Source of the DNA: Prosthecobacter sp.
GTDB lineage: Bacteria; Verrucomicrobiota; Verrucomicrobiia; Verrucomicrobiales; Verrucomicrobiaceae
Assembly (NCBI GenBank): GCA_021733925.1
Contig: JAIPJY010000013.1
Span: forward strand, 62,001 to 126,000
Length of the DNA: 64,000 nt
Direction: 5' to 3'
The notes under the pieces are model-generated. The model was not told the origin of the DNA. It ran no database searches and worked only from the letters and a program-made list of their open reading frames with translations. The stretch's first letter is position 1; every line of letters starts with the position of its first letter. Below are positions 8,511 to 17,563 of this stretch, piece by piece. Both the position numbers and the translations under genes were made by a program.

Positions 8511-10139
8511 ATGAAACACGCTATTTTCTGCCTCCTTCTGCTGGCAACCTGCCTGCAGGCCGAGGTCAAACTGCCCGCCATTTTTTCCGACGGCATGGTT
8601 CTGCAGCAGGCACAGCTCGTGCGGATTTGGGGCACTGCTGATGTCGGCGAAGACGTGAAGGTCACCTTTGCCGATCAGTCCCACAGCTCGCTCACGGACC
8701 CGACCGGCAAATGGTCGCTCACGCTGAACCCGATGAATGCAAACGCCCAGCCCGCCGATCTCGTGGTGACTGGAAAAAATACGATCACGCTGAAAAACGT
8801 CCTCGTCGGCGAAGTGTGGATCTGCTCCGGCCAGTCGAACATGCAGTGGACGGTGCAGCAGGCAGGCAAGGCCCAGGAGGAAATCGCCGCCGCCAATAGC
8901 CCGCAGATTCGCATGTACAATGTCGAACGCAGCCCAAGCATGACGCCACAGGCCGACTGCAAGGGCATGTGGAAAGAGGCCACCAGCGCCAATGTGGGGG
9001 AGTTCTCCGCCGTGGGTTACTTTTTTGGCCGTCACCTGCATCAGGTGCTAAAAGTGCCGGTCGGTTTGATCAACACCTCCTGGGGCGGTACGCGTGTCGA
9101 GGCTTGGACGAGCCGCGAAGCGCTCGAAGAGCGCCCCTGCGCCGCCGAAATGCTCACCGACTGGAAAGATGCCGTCGCCAAATGGGATGGCCCCAAGGAA
9201 CTGGCCGCATTTGATCAACGGAAGGCCGAATGGCAGGCACGGGTGAAGAAGATTGACACCGAAAACGCCAAGCTGCCCGTCGATAAAAAACTGCCCAAGC
9301 CACAGGCACCACGCCCGCCGGAAGATCCCACCAAGACGCCCCACCACCCCAGCGTACTCTTCAACGGCATGGTGGCCCCGTTGGTCCCGTATGCAATCAA
9401 AGGCGTCATCTGGTATCAGGGCGAGTCAAACCAACGCCGCGCCTTCCAGTATCAGGAACTGCTGCCCACCATGATCAATGACTGGCGCAAACAGTGGGTG
9501 GACGCCTTCTCGTTTTACATCGTTCAGCTGGCAAACTATGGCAACAGCAAGCCCATGACCACCGAACCCGGCGCACCCGACACCTGGGCCGAACTGCAAG
9601 AGGCACAGACGCTCACAGCGCAGACGCTCGACAAATGTGGCATCGCCATCATCAACGACATCGGCGAGCAAAACGACATCCATCCCAAGAACAAACAGGA
9701 AGTCGGCCGCCGCCTCGCGCTCCTGGCACTGGCTCAGGACTATGGCAAATCAGGCGCAGAATACTGCGGCCCGCTCTACCTTTCCTCCGTAGTGCAGGGA
9801 GACAAGATCCGCGTCCAGTTCACCCACACGGGCTCGGGTCTGAAAACCCGTGATGGCGGTGAACCGAAAAGTTTCCAGATCGCCGGAGCCGATCAGAAGT
9901 GGGCATGGGCCAAAGCCAAGATCGATGGCAGCGAAGTCGTCGTCTGGAGCGACGACGTGCCGCAGCCGATTGGTGTGCGCTATGCATGGGCCAGCTGGCC
10001 GGAAGGTGCCAATCTCATGAATGCCGAGGGCCTGCCAGCCTCCTGCTTCCGCACCGATGACTTCCTGCCTTCCACGCTCGGTGTCGTGTCGCCCTTCAAA
10101 GAGGCGCCACCGGCAAAGCCAGTCCCCGTCAAACCGTGA
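8511..10139 (+). CDS. Sialate O-acetylesterase, secreted
   Basis: 542 residues with a 17-residue signal peptide (MKHAIFCLLLLATCLQA). Block I of the SGNH-like esterase is ICSGQSNMQW near residues 103-112, with Ser as nucleophile. The C-terminal catalytic block is DIHPKNKQEVGRRLA near residue 388, giving Asp and His. An N-terminal beta domain precedes block I (LPAIFSDGMVLQQ). A Pro- and Lys-rich insert lies near residues 245-280. The family removes O-acetyl groups from sialic acids and also from plant polysaccharides, so the substrate is open. It fits a polymer-degrading lifestyle. A minus 15-base gap separates it from rlmM. Confidence 0.92.
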   Translation: MKHAIFCLLLLATCLQAEVKLPAIFSDGMVLQQAQLVRIWGTADVGEDVKVTFADQSHSSLTDPTGKWSLTLNPMNANAQPADLVVTGKNTITLKNVLVGEVWICSGQSNMQWTVQQAGKAQEEIAAANSPQIRMYNVERSPSMTPQADCKGMWKEATSANVGEFSAVGYFFGRHLHQVLKVPVGLINTSWGGTRVEAWTSREALEERPCAAEMLTDWKDAVAKWDGPKELAAFDQRKAEWQARVKKIDTENAKLPVDKKLPKPQAPRPPEDPTKTPHHPSVLFNGMVAPLVPYAIKGVIWYQGESNQRRAFQYQELLPTMINDWRKQWVDAFSFYIVQLANYGNSKPMTTEPGAPDTWAELQEAQTLTAQTLDKCGIAIINDIGEQNDIHPKNKQEVGRRLALLALAQDYGKSGAEYCGPLYLSSVVQGDKIRVQFTHTGSGLKTRDGGEPKSFQIAGADQKWAWAKAKIDGSEVVVWSDDVPQPIGVRYAWASWPEGANLMNAEGLPASCFRTDDFLPSTLGVVSPFKEAPPAKPVPVKP

Positions 10140-10154
10140 TCATCCGAGCCTAGC

Positions 10155-11177
10155 GTGCATCTCTTCCTCGCTGATCCTGACACCGCGCCGTTCCTCGCTG
10201 ATGAACTGCGCCGCGCCGCGCCGGATGCGGAACAACGCGAGATCGAAGGCCTCGGCATCGCAGCAGAAGTGAAGCTGGATGGACTGCTGCTCGCCTTCGC
10301 GAGACAAACCCTGCCCTCTGCAGTCGAAATCCAAGCAGCGTCGATCAATGCATGGGCAGATCGCATCATCGAGGCCATCGCCGGCGTGTTCCCCGATGAC
10401 CAGCCCTGGCGGCTGCATCTCTGGCCGCAATACGGTGAAGGCAAAGCCGGGCAGCACCGCTGTGAATTGATTCATGCCAGTTTGGTGGAACGCCTGAAAA
10501 AGCGTCGCAGACGCCTGCTGCGCTCATTGATCGAAACTGATGCAGTTCTGGATGCGCAAACGTCTCTCGTGCAGTGCATTCTCACGTCCCCCGAAACCGG
10601 CTGGATTTCCACCTCCCTCGCGCCGCAGGCCTATGGTCTGCGCAGTTTGATTTCGAGCTTCCCCCGTGGCGAAGTGCCTCTGGCCGATGACAAAAGCGCC
10701 CCCTCCCGCGCCTTCACGAAACTGGTCGAATCCGAACAGCGCCTCGGACGTCAGATCGAGCGCGGGCAGACCTGCGTTGACCTGGGTGCTTCACCGGGAA
10801 GCTGGAGCTATGTGCCCATCCAGCGCGGAGCGAACGTCATTGCCATCGACCGTTCAGAGCTACGCGAGGATTTGATGCGCAATCCGCGCCTGCATTTCCA
10901 AGTTGCCGACGCCTTCAAATACAAGCCACAGCAAACCGTGGACTGGCTCGTCTGCGATGTCATCGCGGCACCGCAGCGCAGCATCGATCTGCTGCTCGAA
11001 TGGCTGCGCGAGAAGCGCATGCGCCACTTCATCGTCACGATCAAATTCAAAGGCCACGACGAATATCCATTGCTCGACATCCTCAAACGCGAGGCTCCGC
11101 CGCTCTGCACCGAATTTCACCTCACCAGACTTTGCGCGAACAAGAACGAAGTGTGCGCGTTTGGGTTGGTTGGATGA
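10155..11177 (+). CDS. rlmM: RlmM-like 23S rRNA 2'-O-ribose methyltransferase
   Basis: 340 residues from a GTG at 10155. The C-terminal Rossmann domain has the SAM motif CVDLGASPGSW (around residue 209), then WLVCDV (D268), VTIKFKG (K296) and NKNEVCAF (E331). With a lysine earlier in the fold, these give the K-D-K-E arrangement of FtsJ-type 2'-O-methyltransferases. The N-terminal 150 residues are THUMP-like in position. RlmM modifies C2498 of 23S rRNA in E. coli. Assignment to RlmM rather than another FtsJ-type enzyme rests on the domain order and the YGLRSLISSFPRGE segment before the SAM site. Confidence 0.8.
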   Translation: MHLFLADPDTAPFLADELRRAAPDAEQREIEGLGIAAEVKLDGLLLAFARQTLPSAVEIQAASINAWADRIIEAIAGVFPDDQPWRLHLWPQYGEGKAGQHRCELIHASLVERLKKRRRRLLRSLIETDAVLDAQTSLVQCILTSPETGWISTSLAPQAYGLRSLISSFPRGEVPLADDKSAPSRAFTKLVESEQRLGRQIERGQTCVDLGASPGSWSYVPIQRGANVIAIDRSELREDLMRNPRLHFQVADAFKYKPQQTVDWLVCDVIAAPQRSIDLLLEWLREKRMRHFIVTIKFKGHDEYPLLDILKREAPPLCTEFHLTRLCANKNEVCAFGLVG

Positions 11178-11334
11178 AGGAAGGAGCATTCGCCCATCGT
11201 GTTGGGCCTGAAGGAGACTTCGAATAGATGGTCGAGAGCAACCGTCCTAAGCGCTTGCGATTATTTGCTTGCCGCAAAATCCACACCCAAGCTAAATACA
11301 TTTCATACCATCCTCACGCCCTCGCTCCACCACC

Positions 11335-11991
11335 ATGAAACTTATCATCACATTCGTTCTTGGCGCACTCACCGGCGCATTCCTGCTGTGGTTTGGATTC
11401 AGCAAGGTCATCCTCACTCTCAATAATAGTACATTGGTCGAAGTGGACCGATTTACCGGCAAGGCTAGCCAAGTTTTTGTTTCCCTCCTCGAAAGAGAGC
11501 TGGCGTCAGAGAAAGAGTTCGCGCGATTGGATGAGTTGAGAAAAAACGCCGTTCAAGAGGCACAGCCAGCGCCTGTCAAGCCAGCGGTTGTACAACCCGA
11601 ATGGCGAGACCTCAATGAGTCCGAAATCAAGCAGCTCGACTTCAAATGGCATGTGAATGGAACCACCATCAAACTCGATTATCACAATCCATTCGAGAAA
11701 GATGTTAGGATTGATAAAGTTCGCGTCCAAATCCCTGCCAAAGAGGGGCATATTGCAATCGACCGGGAATACGAAGTTGGCATGCACTCCATCTGCCCTC
11801 CACTGGCTGATTTGGAAGCCGATCTTAAATCGCTAAAATTGCCAACAAGTGAGTTTTACGAGATGGTGGCTGAAAAAAAACCGCAAGTTTCAGGTTCGGA
11901 TCCGTTTGGCACCGCAGGCTCCCCAGGACAAAAAAACGTCCGCAGCCTCGTTGGCACCATCACCCCAGTTCGCGTCTTGATTCGCAACTGA
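11335..11991 (+). CDS. Hypothetical membrane-anchored protein
   Basis: 218 residues. One N-terminal membrane segment (residues 2-24, with LGALTGAFLLWFGF) is followed by a helical stretch and then a beta-rich domain (LDFKWHVNGTTIKLDYHNPFEKDVRIDKV in outline). No family recognised. The gene is visibly more AT-rich than its neighbours and uses codons such as aat, ata and gtt more freely, which may mean recent acquisition. It stands alone: 157 bases after rlmM with no clear promoter, and convergent with purF. Confidence 0.72.
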   Translation: MKLIITFVLGALTGAFLLWFGFSKVILTLNNSTLVEVDRFTGKASQVFVSLLERELASEKEFARLDELRKNAVQEAQPAPVKPAVVQPEWRDLNESEIKQLDFKWHVNGTTIKLDYHNPFEKDVRIDKVRVQIPAKEGHIAIDREYEVGMHSICPPLADLEADLKSLKLPTSEFYEMVAEKKPQVSGSDPFGTAGSPGQKNVRSLVGTITPVRVLIRN

Positions 11992-12032
11992 GGAACGCCA
12001 CAAATCGACGGCCAGAAGTCTCTCTATCGCAC

Positions 12033-14006
12033 CTACAGCAGCGCCTCATGCGCCCTTCCATCTTTGGCCTCGCAGTAGAGAATGAAGGACTGGTTCACCA
12101 CGGAGAAACCGCCGGGAGTTGGATAGTCCCCGCTGAAGTACCAGTCACCGTACTCGGCACCGAGAGCGGTGTGGAGATCGGGAATGGTCTGGTAGATGAC
12201 TTCGACGGTGCCATGCCACGGCGTATCCTCGGGACTGATCATCTGCGCGATGCGCTCGGAGATTTCCTCGTCGGTAAACGGGGCGTAGATGGCCTTCACG
12301 GCATTGCGCATCTGCTCCTTGGGCTTTCTCATCTCGGCTTTGCAGGCGCGATAAGTCTCCATCACGATGTGTGACATGCCGCGCGCACGCAAAAGTGATA
12401 TGGCTGCCTGGAAGGCGATGAATTTGCCGAGCTCGGCCATGTCGATGCCGTAGCAGTCGGGGTAGCGAATCTGCGGAGCGGTGGAGCACACAATGATGCG
12501 CCGCGGATTGGTGCGTGCGAGGATGCGCAGGAGGCTCTTCTTCAGCGTGGTTCCACGGACGATGGAGTCATCGATGACCACAAGGTTGTCCTTGGGCGTC
12601 ACGACACCGTAGGTGATGTCGTAGCTGCCGGACACCAGCGCATCACGTCCCGTTTCCTGGGCGATGAAGGTACGCATCTTGATGTCCTTGAGGGCGATTT
12701 TTTCGCCGCGTGGCCAGTTGCGCAGCACGAGATCGTCGAGCTTGGCCTCGTCAAACTCACCGCGCTTGAGCATGTCCATCAGCGCCTCTTTGACGACGAC
12801 GCGGCGGCTTTTACGCAGGCCGTCGAGGAAGCCGAAATAGGCCGTCTCAGCCGTGTTCGGGATGAAGCTGAGCACGGTGTGCTCGAAGTCGTTGTCGATG
12901 GCCTTGACGACCTGCGGCACCAGTTGCTCACCCAGCGCCTTGCGCTGGTGGTAGATGGCGGAGTCGTTGCCGCGTGAAAAATATATGCACTCGAACGAGC
13001 AGGGCTTGAATTCGCGCGGCTCGATGAAGGGCTGGATGGTCATGCCGCCATCCGCTTTGATCACGGCCACATGCGCAGGGGGGATCTCATGAGTGTCCTC
13101 TTCATTGACGCCAAAGACAGACATCAAGGCGACACGTTCGGAGGCCATGGCGAAGATCTCGTCGTTCTCGTAGTAGTGACAGGGGCGGATGCCGCTGGGG
13201 TCGCGCATGGCGAAGAGATCGCCATTGCCGATGACACCGACGATGCTGTACCCGCCATCCCAGCGTTTGGCGGATTCTTTGATCACTTCGGTCACGTCCA
13301 GCTGCTCGCTGATCTGCTGCGGAATGTCTTCGCCCGGCATGCCGGAGTCACGCAGGACGTGGTAAAGCTTGGTGTGCGCCTCATCGAGCTGAAAGCCGAT
13401 TTCTTCGAGCACACTCTGAGTGTCCGTGCCGAAGACGGGGTGCTGCCCGCGCTTCATCATGATCTCGTTAAGCTCACGTGTGTTGGTGAGGTTGAAGTTC
13501 CCCATCACCATCAGCGTACGCGTCGGCCAGGTGGTGCGGCGCATGTAAGGATGCAGCGCTCCTTTGCCAAAGTCACCACTGGTGCCGTAGCGCAGGTGGC
13601 CAATGTAGATCTCCCCGGCCATCTCAAACTCGCGCTTGATGGCGTCCGGATCGTCCTCAAACGAAACAAACTCTTTCCCCTCCTGGTCGCGCTCATCCTT
13701 GCGCTGCTTGTCGATGCGGCGGGCGATGCGTTTGAACTCCTTGCGCTCATCCTCAAAGACCTGGCCGATGCGCTCCACACTCTCAGTGCTGCGCACGCGA
13801 AACATGTAGGGGAGGCCGGGAGGCATGCCGAGTTTGCTGCAGCCGATGCCCATGCCGTCTTGGCCGCGGTTGCGCTGCTTGGTCATGATGGCCTGCAGGG
13901 CGTCAAAGCCGTAGAGGGCGTTGCCGTATTTTTGATAGAAGTATCCCAGCGGCTTTTTCAGCCGCACCACTGCTATTCCGCACTCGTGACTGATTGGGTC
14001 GCTCAT
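12033..14006 (-). CDS. purF: Amidophosphoribosyltransferase, long form
   Basis: 657 residues from the ATG at 14006; E. coli PurF has 505. The glutaminase nucleophile would be C9 in SHECGIAVV, so an eight-residue leader must be removed. Ntn glutaminase motifs follow (QRNRGQDGMG, IGHLRYGTSGD, GNFNLTN). A charged insert at about residues 85-135 (DKQRKDERDQ) is absent from the short enzyme. The PRPP-binding loop VVIDDSIVRGTT is near residue 475. The enzyme makes phosphoribosylamine from PRPP and glutamine, the committed purine step. A long form with this layout occurs in Bacteroidota; a second, short PurF elsewhere in the genome cannot be excluded. No other purine gene is adjacent. Confidence 0.85.
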   Translation of the reverse strand: MSDPISHECGIAVVRLKKPLGYFYQKYGNALYGFDALQAIMTKQRNRGQDGMGIGCSKLGMPPGLPYMFRVRSTESVERIGQVFEDERKEFKRIARRIDKQRKDERDQEGKEFVSFEDDPDAIKREFEMAGEIYIGHLRYGTSGDFGKGALHPYMRRTTWPTRTLMVMGNFNLTNTRELNEIMMKRGQHPVFGTDTQSVLEEIGFQLDEAHTKLYHVLRDSGMPGEDIPQQISEQLDVTEVIKESAKRWDGGYSIVGVIGNGDLFAMRDPSGIRPCHYYENDEIFAMASERVALMSVFGVNEEDTHEIPPAHVAVIKADGGMTIQPFIEPREFKPCSFECIYFSRGNDSAIYHQRKALGEQLVPQVVKAIDNDFEHTVLSFIPNTAETAYFGFLDGLRKSRRVVVKEALMDMLKRGEFDEAKLDDLVLRNWPRGEKIALKDIKMRTFIAQETGRDALVSGSYDITYGVVTPKDNLVVIDDSIVRGTTLKKSLLRILARTNPRRIIVCSTAPQIRYPDCYGIDMAELGKFIAFQAAISLLRARGMSHIVMETYRACKAEMRKPKEQMRNAVKAIYAPFTDEEISERIAQMISPEDTPWHGTVEVIYQTIPDLHTALGAEYGDWYFSGDYPTPGGFSVVNQSFILYCEAKDGRAHEALL

Positions 14007-14238
14007 CGTAAAGGAGCACCCATCATTGGCATGCCATGGAAGGAGTGCAAGACGTGGAAAAAGTTTCTCATGGGGTGTCCTGAGCGACCCGCCGGGCGTA
14101 ACCGCCGACCCCGCCCCCAAAATCGAGCCTAGGGAACAATTCCCAGCCCAGCCGCCAGAACAGGAAAAGTGTTTTGAGCAAAGCCAGATCCCTTGCTGTC
14201 ATCATGGCATGGTCCATGCAGTCGATGTTTCCACCCCG

Positions 14239-15513
14239 ATGAATCCCCCGCCCATTTCACGATTCTGGCTCCCGGCATTGACGTTGGCAGCCTTTTTTGC
14301 AAACAGCCCAATCTACCCCGCAGTCCAGGAAAGCGGCTCCCCTCAGCCCGTCCCTGCAACACTGGAAATCCCACCCCAGGACCTGCCAGAAGAGCAGATG
14401 TCTGGAATCGTGCTGCGCAAACTCGCCTTTGACCGCGAGTTCGACTCACCCGTCATGCTGGCCCCGCTGCCAGATGCCAGCGGGGAGCAGGTGATCGCCA
14501 TGCAGCGGGGTGAATTCTGCGCTGTGCGGCTTGATGGCAGCGGCAAGTGGCGCCCCTTCCTCGATTTCCGCGAACAGATGAAGGACATCCTGCTTTTCGA
14601 GGAGGGTGTGCATGGCATCGCTTTTCATCCCCGCTTTGCCGAAAACCGGCTGTTTTACCTCAGCTACTCCCAAAACGAGCCCCGGCGCACGGTGATCAGT
14701 GAGATGCGCGCCACCAAGGATTCGAATCCAGACGCGCTGCCGGAAACGGAGCGTGTGCTTTTGGAGATTCCGCAGCCGCTGGCCGACCACTGGGGCGGCC
14801 ACATCACCTTCGGACCGGATGGCTTCCTTTATATTGCACTCGGGGACGGCGGCCTGCGCAATGACCCTTATCGTCTGGCACAGAACCCCTGGGTCCTGCA
14901 TGGCAAAATCCTGCGCATCGACGTGAACGGTCGCAGCGGCAAGCTCCCGTACGCGATCCCCTCGGACAACCCCTTCGCCAAGGAGCAAACCGTGCGCCCT
15001 GAGATCTTCGCCCTCGGTTTTCGCAATCCCTGGGGGCTGTCCTTTGACGCCCGTTCCGGCCAGCTCTGGTGCGCCGACGTCGGACAGGACTTGTGGGAGG
15101 AGATCAACCGCGTTGATGCCGGTGCCAACTACGGCTGGAGCGACCGTGAAGGCCCCATGAAGTCAGCCTTCCTTCCTCACGGCTATCAGCCGGACACCGC
15201 CACCAAGGATCCCGTTCACGCCTACACCCGCATGCGTGGTGAGGGCATCTGCATCGTCGGTGGCCTGCTCTATCGTGGCCAGAAACTTCCGGAACTCGAC
15301 GGAGCCTTTATCTTCGCCGACTGGGGCTACGGCACCGTCTGGGCGCTGGGCATCGATCCCGCCAGCGGCCTGCCTGTCCGACGTAGTGTGCTGTACCGCA
15401 AGGATCCAGAACTCAAGTTCAATCCCACGCTCGTCACAGCCGACATCGATGGCGAGCCGGTGCTGCTCTCTCAGGATGGGGCGCTGTACCGCTTGGAAAC
15501 GGACGACGAATAA
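14239..15513 (+). CDS. Secreted PQQ-type sugar dehydrogenase (GSDH family)
   Basis: 424 residues from the ATG at 14239, preferred because it begins a signal peptide (FWLPALTLAAFFA); an earlier ATG at 14209 is possible. The mature part is a six-bladed propeller typical of soluble glucose/sorbosone dehydrogenases: MLAPLPD, GVHGIAFHPRF, GGHITFGPDGFLYIALGDGG, EIFALGFRNPWGLSFD, ADVGQDLWEEIN. Members oxidise aldoses using pyrroloquinoline quinone and calcium in the periplasm. Substrate and cofactor dependence cannot be proved from sequence. It is divergent from purF (232-base gap) and lies 50 bases before a sulfatase, so both may serve extracellular sugar use. Confidence 0.87.
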   Translation: MNPPPISRFWLPALTLAAFFANSPIYPAVQESGSPQPVPATLEIPPQDLPEEQMSGIVLRKLAFDREFDSPVMLAPLPDASGEQVIAMQRGEFCAVRLDGSGKWRPFLDFREQMKDILLFEEGVHGIAFHPRFAENRLFYLSYSQNEPRRTVISEMRATKDSNPDALPETERVLLEIPQPLADHWGGHITFGPDGFLYIALGDGGLRNDPYRLAQNPWVLHGKILRIDVNGRSGKLPYAIPSDNPFAKEQTVRPEIFALGFRNPWGLSFDARSGQLWCADVGQDLWEEINRVDAGANYGWSDREGPMKSAFLPHGYQPDTATKDPVHAYTRMRGEGICIVGGLLYRGQKLPELDGAFIFADWGYGTVWALGIDPASGLPVRRSVLYRKDPELKFNPTLVTADIDGEPVLLSQDGALYRLETDDE

Positions 15514-15563
15514 GCTGCTTTTTCCGCGCAAGACGCTGATCATGGCCGCGTTCAAGGCGGGCC

Positions 15564-16976
15564 ATGACTCGTCTCCTCGCCTTGTTCCTGCTTCTTAACA
15601 CCGTTGCAGTCGCTCAATCAAAACCCGATGTACTCTTCATCGCCGTCGATGATTTGAACGACTGGACCAGCTACCTCGGCGGCCATCCGCAGACGAAGAC
15701 ACCGAACATCGACCGCCTCGTGGCGCGTGGCACAGCGTTTACCAACTCGCATTGCGCCGCACCCGCCTGCAATCCTTCACGCGCGGCTTTGATGAGCGGC
15801 TTGCGCCCTTGGGAGACGGGAGTCTACACCAACAATGACCCGGCGCAGGACGTGATGAAGGATACACTCACGCTCAACCGCCACTTTCTGGCCAGCGGCT
15901 ACAACACCCTCGGCGGCGGTAAAATTTACCACGGCTACGGCAGTGAGGGACGCACTGACTCATGGACGAAATGGGAGGGTCTCTTTCCCTCCATCAAAGA
16001 GCATGAGGAAAACATGAACGGCCTCAACCGTGGCCACTTCGACTGGGGTCCAGTCGATGCCAAACCCTCTGAAATGGGCGACTACAAAGCCACCGACTGG
16101 GCCATCAATCAGCTCAAGACCGCACCGACGGACAAGCCGCTCTTCCTCGCCCTCGGCTACATCAAACCTCACCTGGCTTGGTATGTACCCCAGGAATACT
16201 TCGACCGCTTTCCGCTCGCTGACATCCAACTGCCCGTGACGAAAGAACACGATCTTGATGACATTCCCAAAATGGGCGTGCGCATGGCTGGCCCCGAAGG
16301 CGATCACGCTGCAGTACTCAAAGGCGACCAGTGGAAGAAGGGCGTGCAGGCCTATCTCGCCACGATTTCATTTCTCGACGATCAGGTCGGACGCCTGCTC
16401 GACGGACTCGACCAAAGCCCGCGCAAGGACAAGACCATCATCGTCTGGTGGACTGATCACGGCTGGAATCTGGGAGAAAAGGAGCACTGGCGGAAATTTG
16501 CCTTGTGGGAGGAAACCACCCGCACCTCCATGGCCATCATCGCCCCCGGTGTGACCAAGCCGGGCACCACCTGCACCGCTCCCGTCGATTACATGAACAT
16601 GTATCCCACCATTTGCGAGCTCACCGGCCTGCCCGTTCCAGAGCATGTCAAAGGTGCCAGCCTGATGCCGCTGCTCAAAGACCCTGCCACCAAGTGGGAT
16701 GGCGTGGCTGTGTGCACCCACGGCAAAGGCAACCACGCCGTGCGCGATGCCAACTGGCGCTACATCCGCTACGCCGACGGCACTGAGGAACTCTACGATC
16801 ACTCCAAAGATCCGTATGAATGGACCAACCTCGCGGGCGAAGTCGGCATGAGCGAGATCAAGGCCAAACTCGGAGCCTCCATCCCCGCTGCCGATGCTGA
16901 AATCAAATCAACGTCCGGTGACGAAAAGAAAAAGGGAGAGGGCAAAGGGAAGAAGAAAAAGAAGGCCAAGGAATAG
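15564..16976 (+). CDS. Secreted sulfatase, iduronate-2-sulfatase-like
   Basis: 470 residues with a signal peptide of about 18 residues ending near AVAQS. The formylglycine signature is C69-N-P-S-R, followed by AALMSGLRPWETG. Metal-site residues are the Asp pair in FIAVDDLNDW. The block WWTDHGWNLGEKEHWRKF closely resembles the matching region of iduronate-2-sulfatases. The last 20 residues are very Lys-rich (KKKGEGKGKKKKKAKE), unusual for the family. Activity needs an anaerobic or FGE-type maturase, and none is seen here. The probable role is desulfating uronate-containing sulfated polysaccharides outside the cytoplasm. Confidence 0.92.
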   Translation: MTRLLALFLLLNTVAVAQSKPDVLFIAVDDLNDWTSYLGGHPQTKTPNIDRLVARGTAFTNSHCAAPACNPSRAALMSGLRPWETGVYTNNDPAQDVMKDTLTLNRHFLASGYNTLGGGKIYHGYGSEGRTDSWTKWEGLFPSIKEHEENMNGLNRGHFDWGPVDAKPSEMGDYKATDWAINQLKTAPTDKPLFLALGYIKPHLAWYVPQEYFDRFPLADIQLPVTKEHDLDDIPKMGVRMAGPEGDHAAVLKGDQWKKGVQAYLATISFLDDQVGRLLDGLDQSPRKDKTIIVWWTDHGWNLGEKEHWRKFALWEETTRTSMAIIAPGVTKPGTTCTAPVDYMNMYPTICELTGLPVPEHVKGASLMPLLKDPATKWDGVAVCTHGKGNHAVRDANWRYIRYADGTEELYDHSKDPYEWTNLAGEVGMSEIKAKLGASIPAADAEIKSTSGDEKKKGEGKGKKKKKAKE

Positions 16977-17001
16977 CCTGAGCCTGAATGTAAGGAGCCA
17001 G

Positions 17002-17553
17002 TCACTGCCCTTCTTTCTCCAGCGTAAAATCAAGCCCCAACCCATTCGGCTCGGGTGATTTCATCGCAGCGGTAAATTGCGCGAGACTCCAGCCCTGCGG
17101 ACCGGTCTTCTTTGGATCGTTTTTGAGTTCATTGAAGTGGATGAGCAATTCCCCCTTGGTCTTGTCCACCGTCTCCAGTTCCACCCAGCCTTTCCACCGC
17201 GCAAACAGGCCGCCCACTTTCGAGGCATGCTTCGCATAGTCCGGCACATGCAGTTTCAACGTTGCCAGATAAGGCATGCCGTGAATAGGCAGCGCCTCGC
17301 GCACCGCCTGCGCGATCTGGTGTTCGCTGACCGCCTTCGGGTCAAAGACAACATTGGCGTAGGTGTCAATCACCTGCACGACCGTCGCATCTGAAACACC
17401 CTTCGTTTCACTGATCGACTGCTGGACCACATACACGCAGCTCCCGCACTCCACGCCAGAGACATAAAAGGTCACGGTCGGCTGCTTTTCGGCGGCATGG
17501 AGACCGACCGTAATGGAACAAAGCATAACAATAAGACGAAGCATGTGTTTCAT
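17002..17553 (-). CDS. Exported protein with heavy-metal-associated (HMA-like) domain
   Basis: 183 residues from the ATG at 17553, chosen because it begins a signal peptide (residues 1-20, LRLIVMLCSITVGLHA). Residues about 25-95 form a ferredoxin-like HMA domain with the metal motif GVECGSC (C36, C39). The remaining 85 residues are a second domain with no family I recognise (GGLFARWKGWVELE). Single HMA domains bind Cu(I), Zn or Hg, usually in the cytoplasm; an exported one is less common. It begins 10 bases after the stop of the DUF1501 gene, so the pair is probably one transcript. Confidence 0.8.
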   Translation of the reverse strand: MKHMLRLIVMLCSITVGLHAAEKQPTVTFYVSGVECGSCVYVVQQSISETKGVSDATVVQVIDTYANVVFDPKAVSEHQIAQAVREALPIHGMPYLATLKLHVPDYAKHASKVGGLFARWKGWVELETVDKTKGELLIHFNELKNDPKKTGPQGWSLAQFTAAMKSPEPNGLGLDFTLEKEGQ

Positions 17554-17563
17554 AATGACAAAT

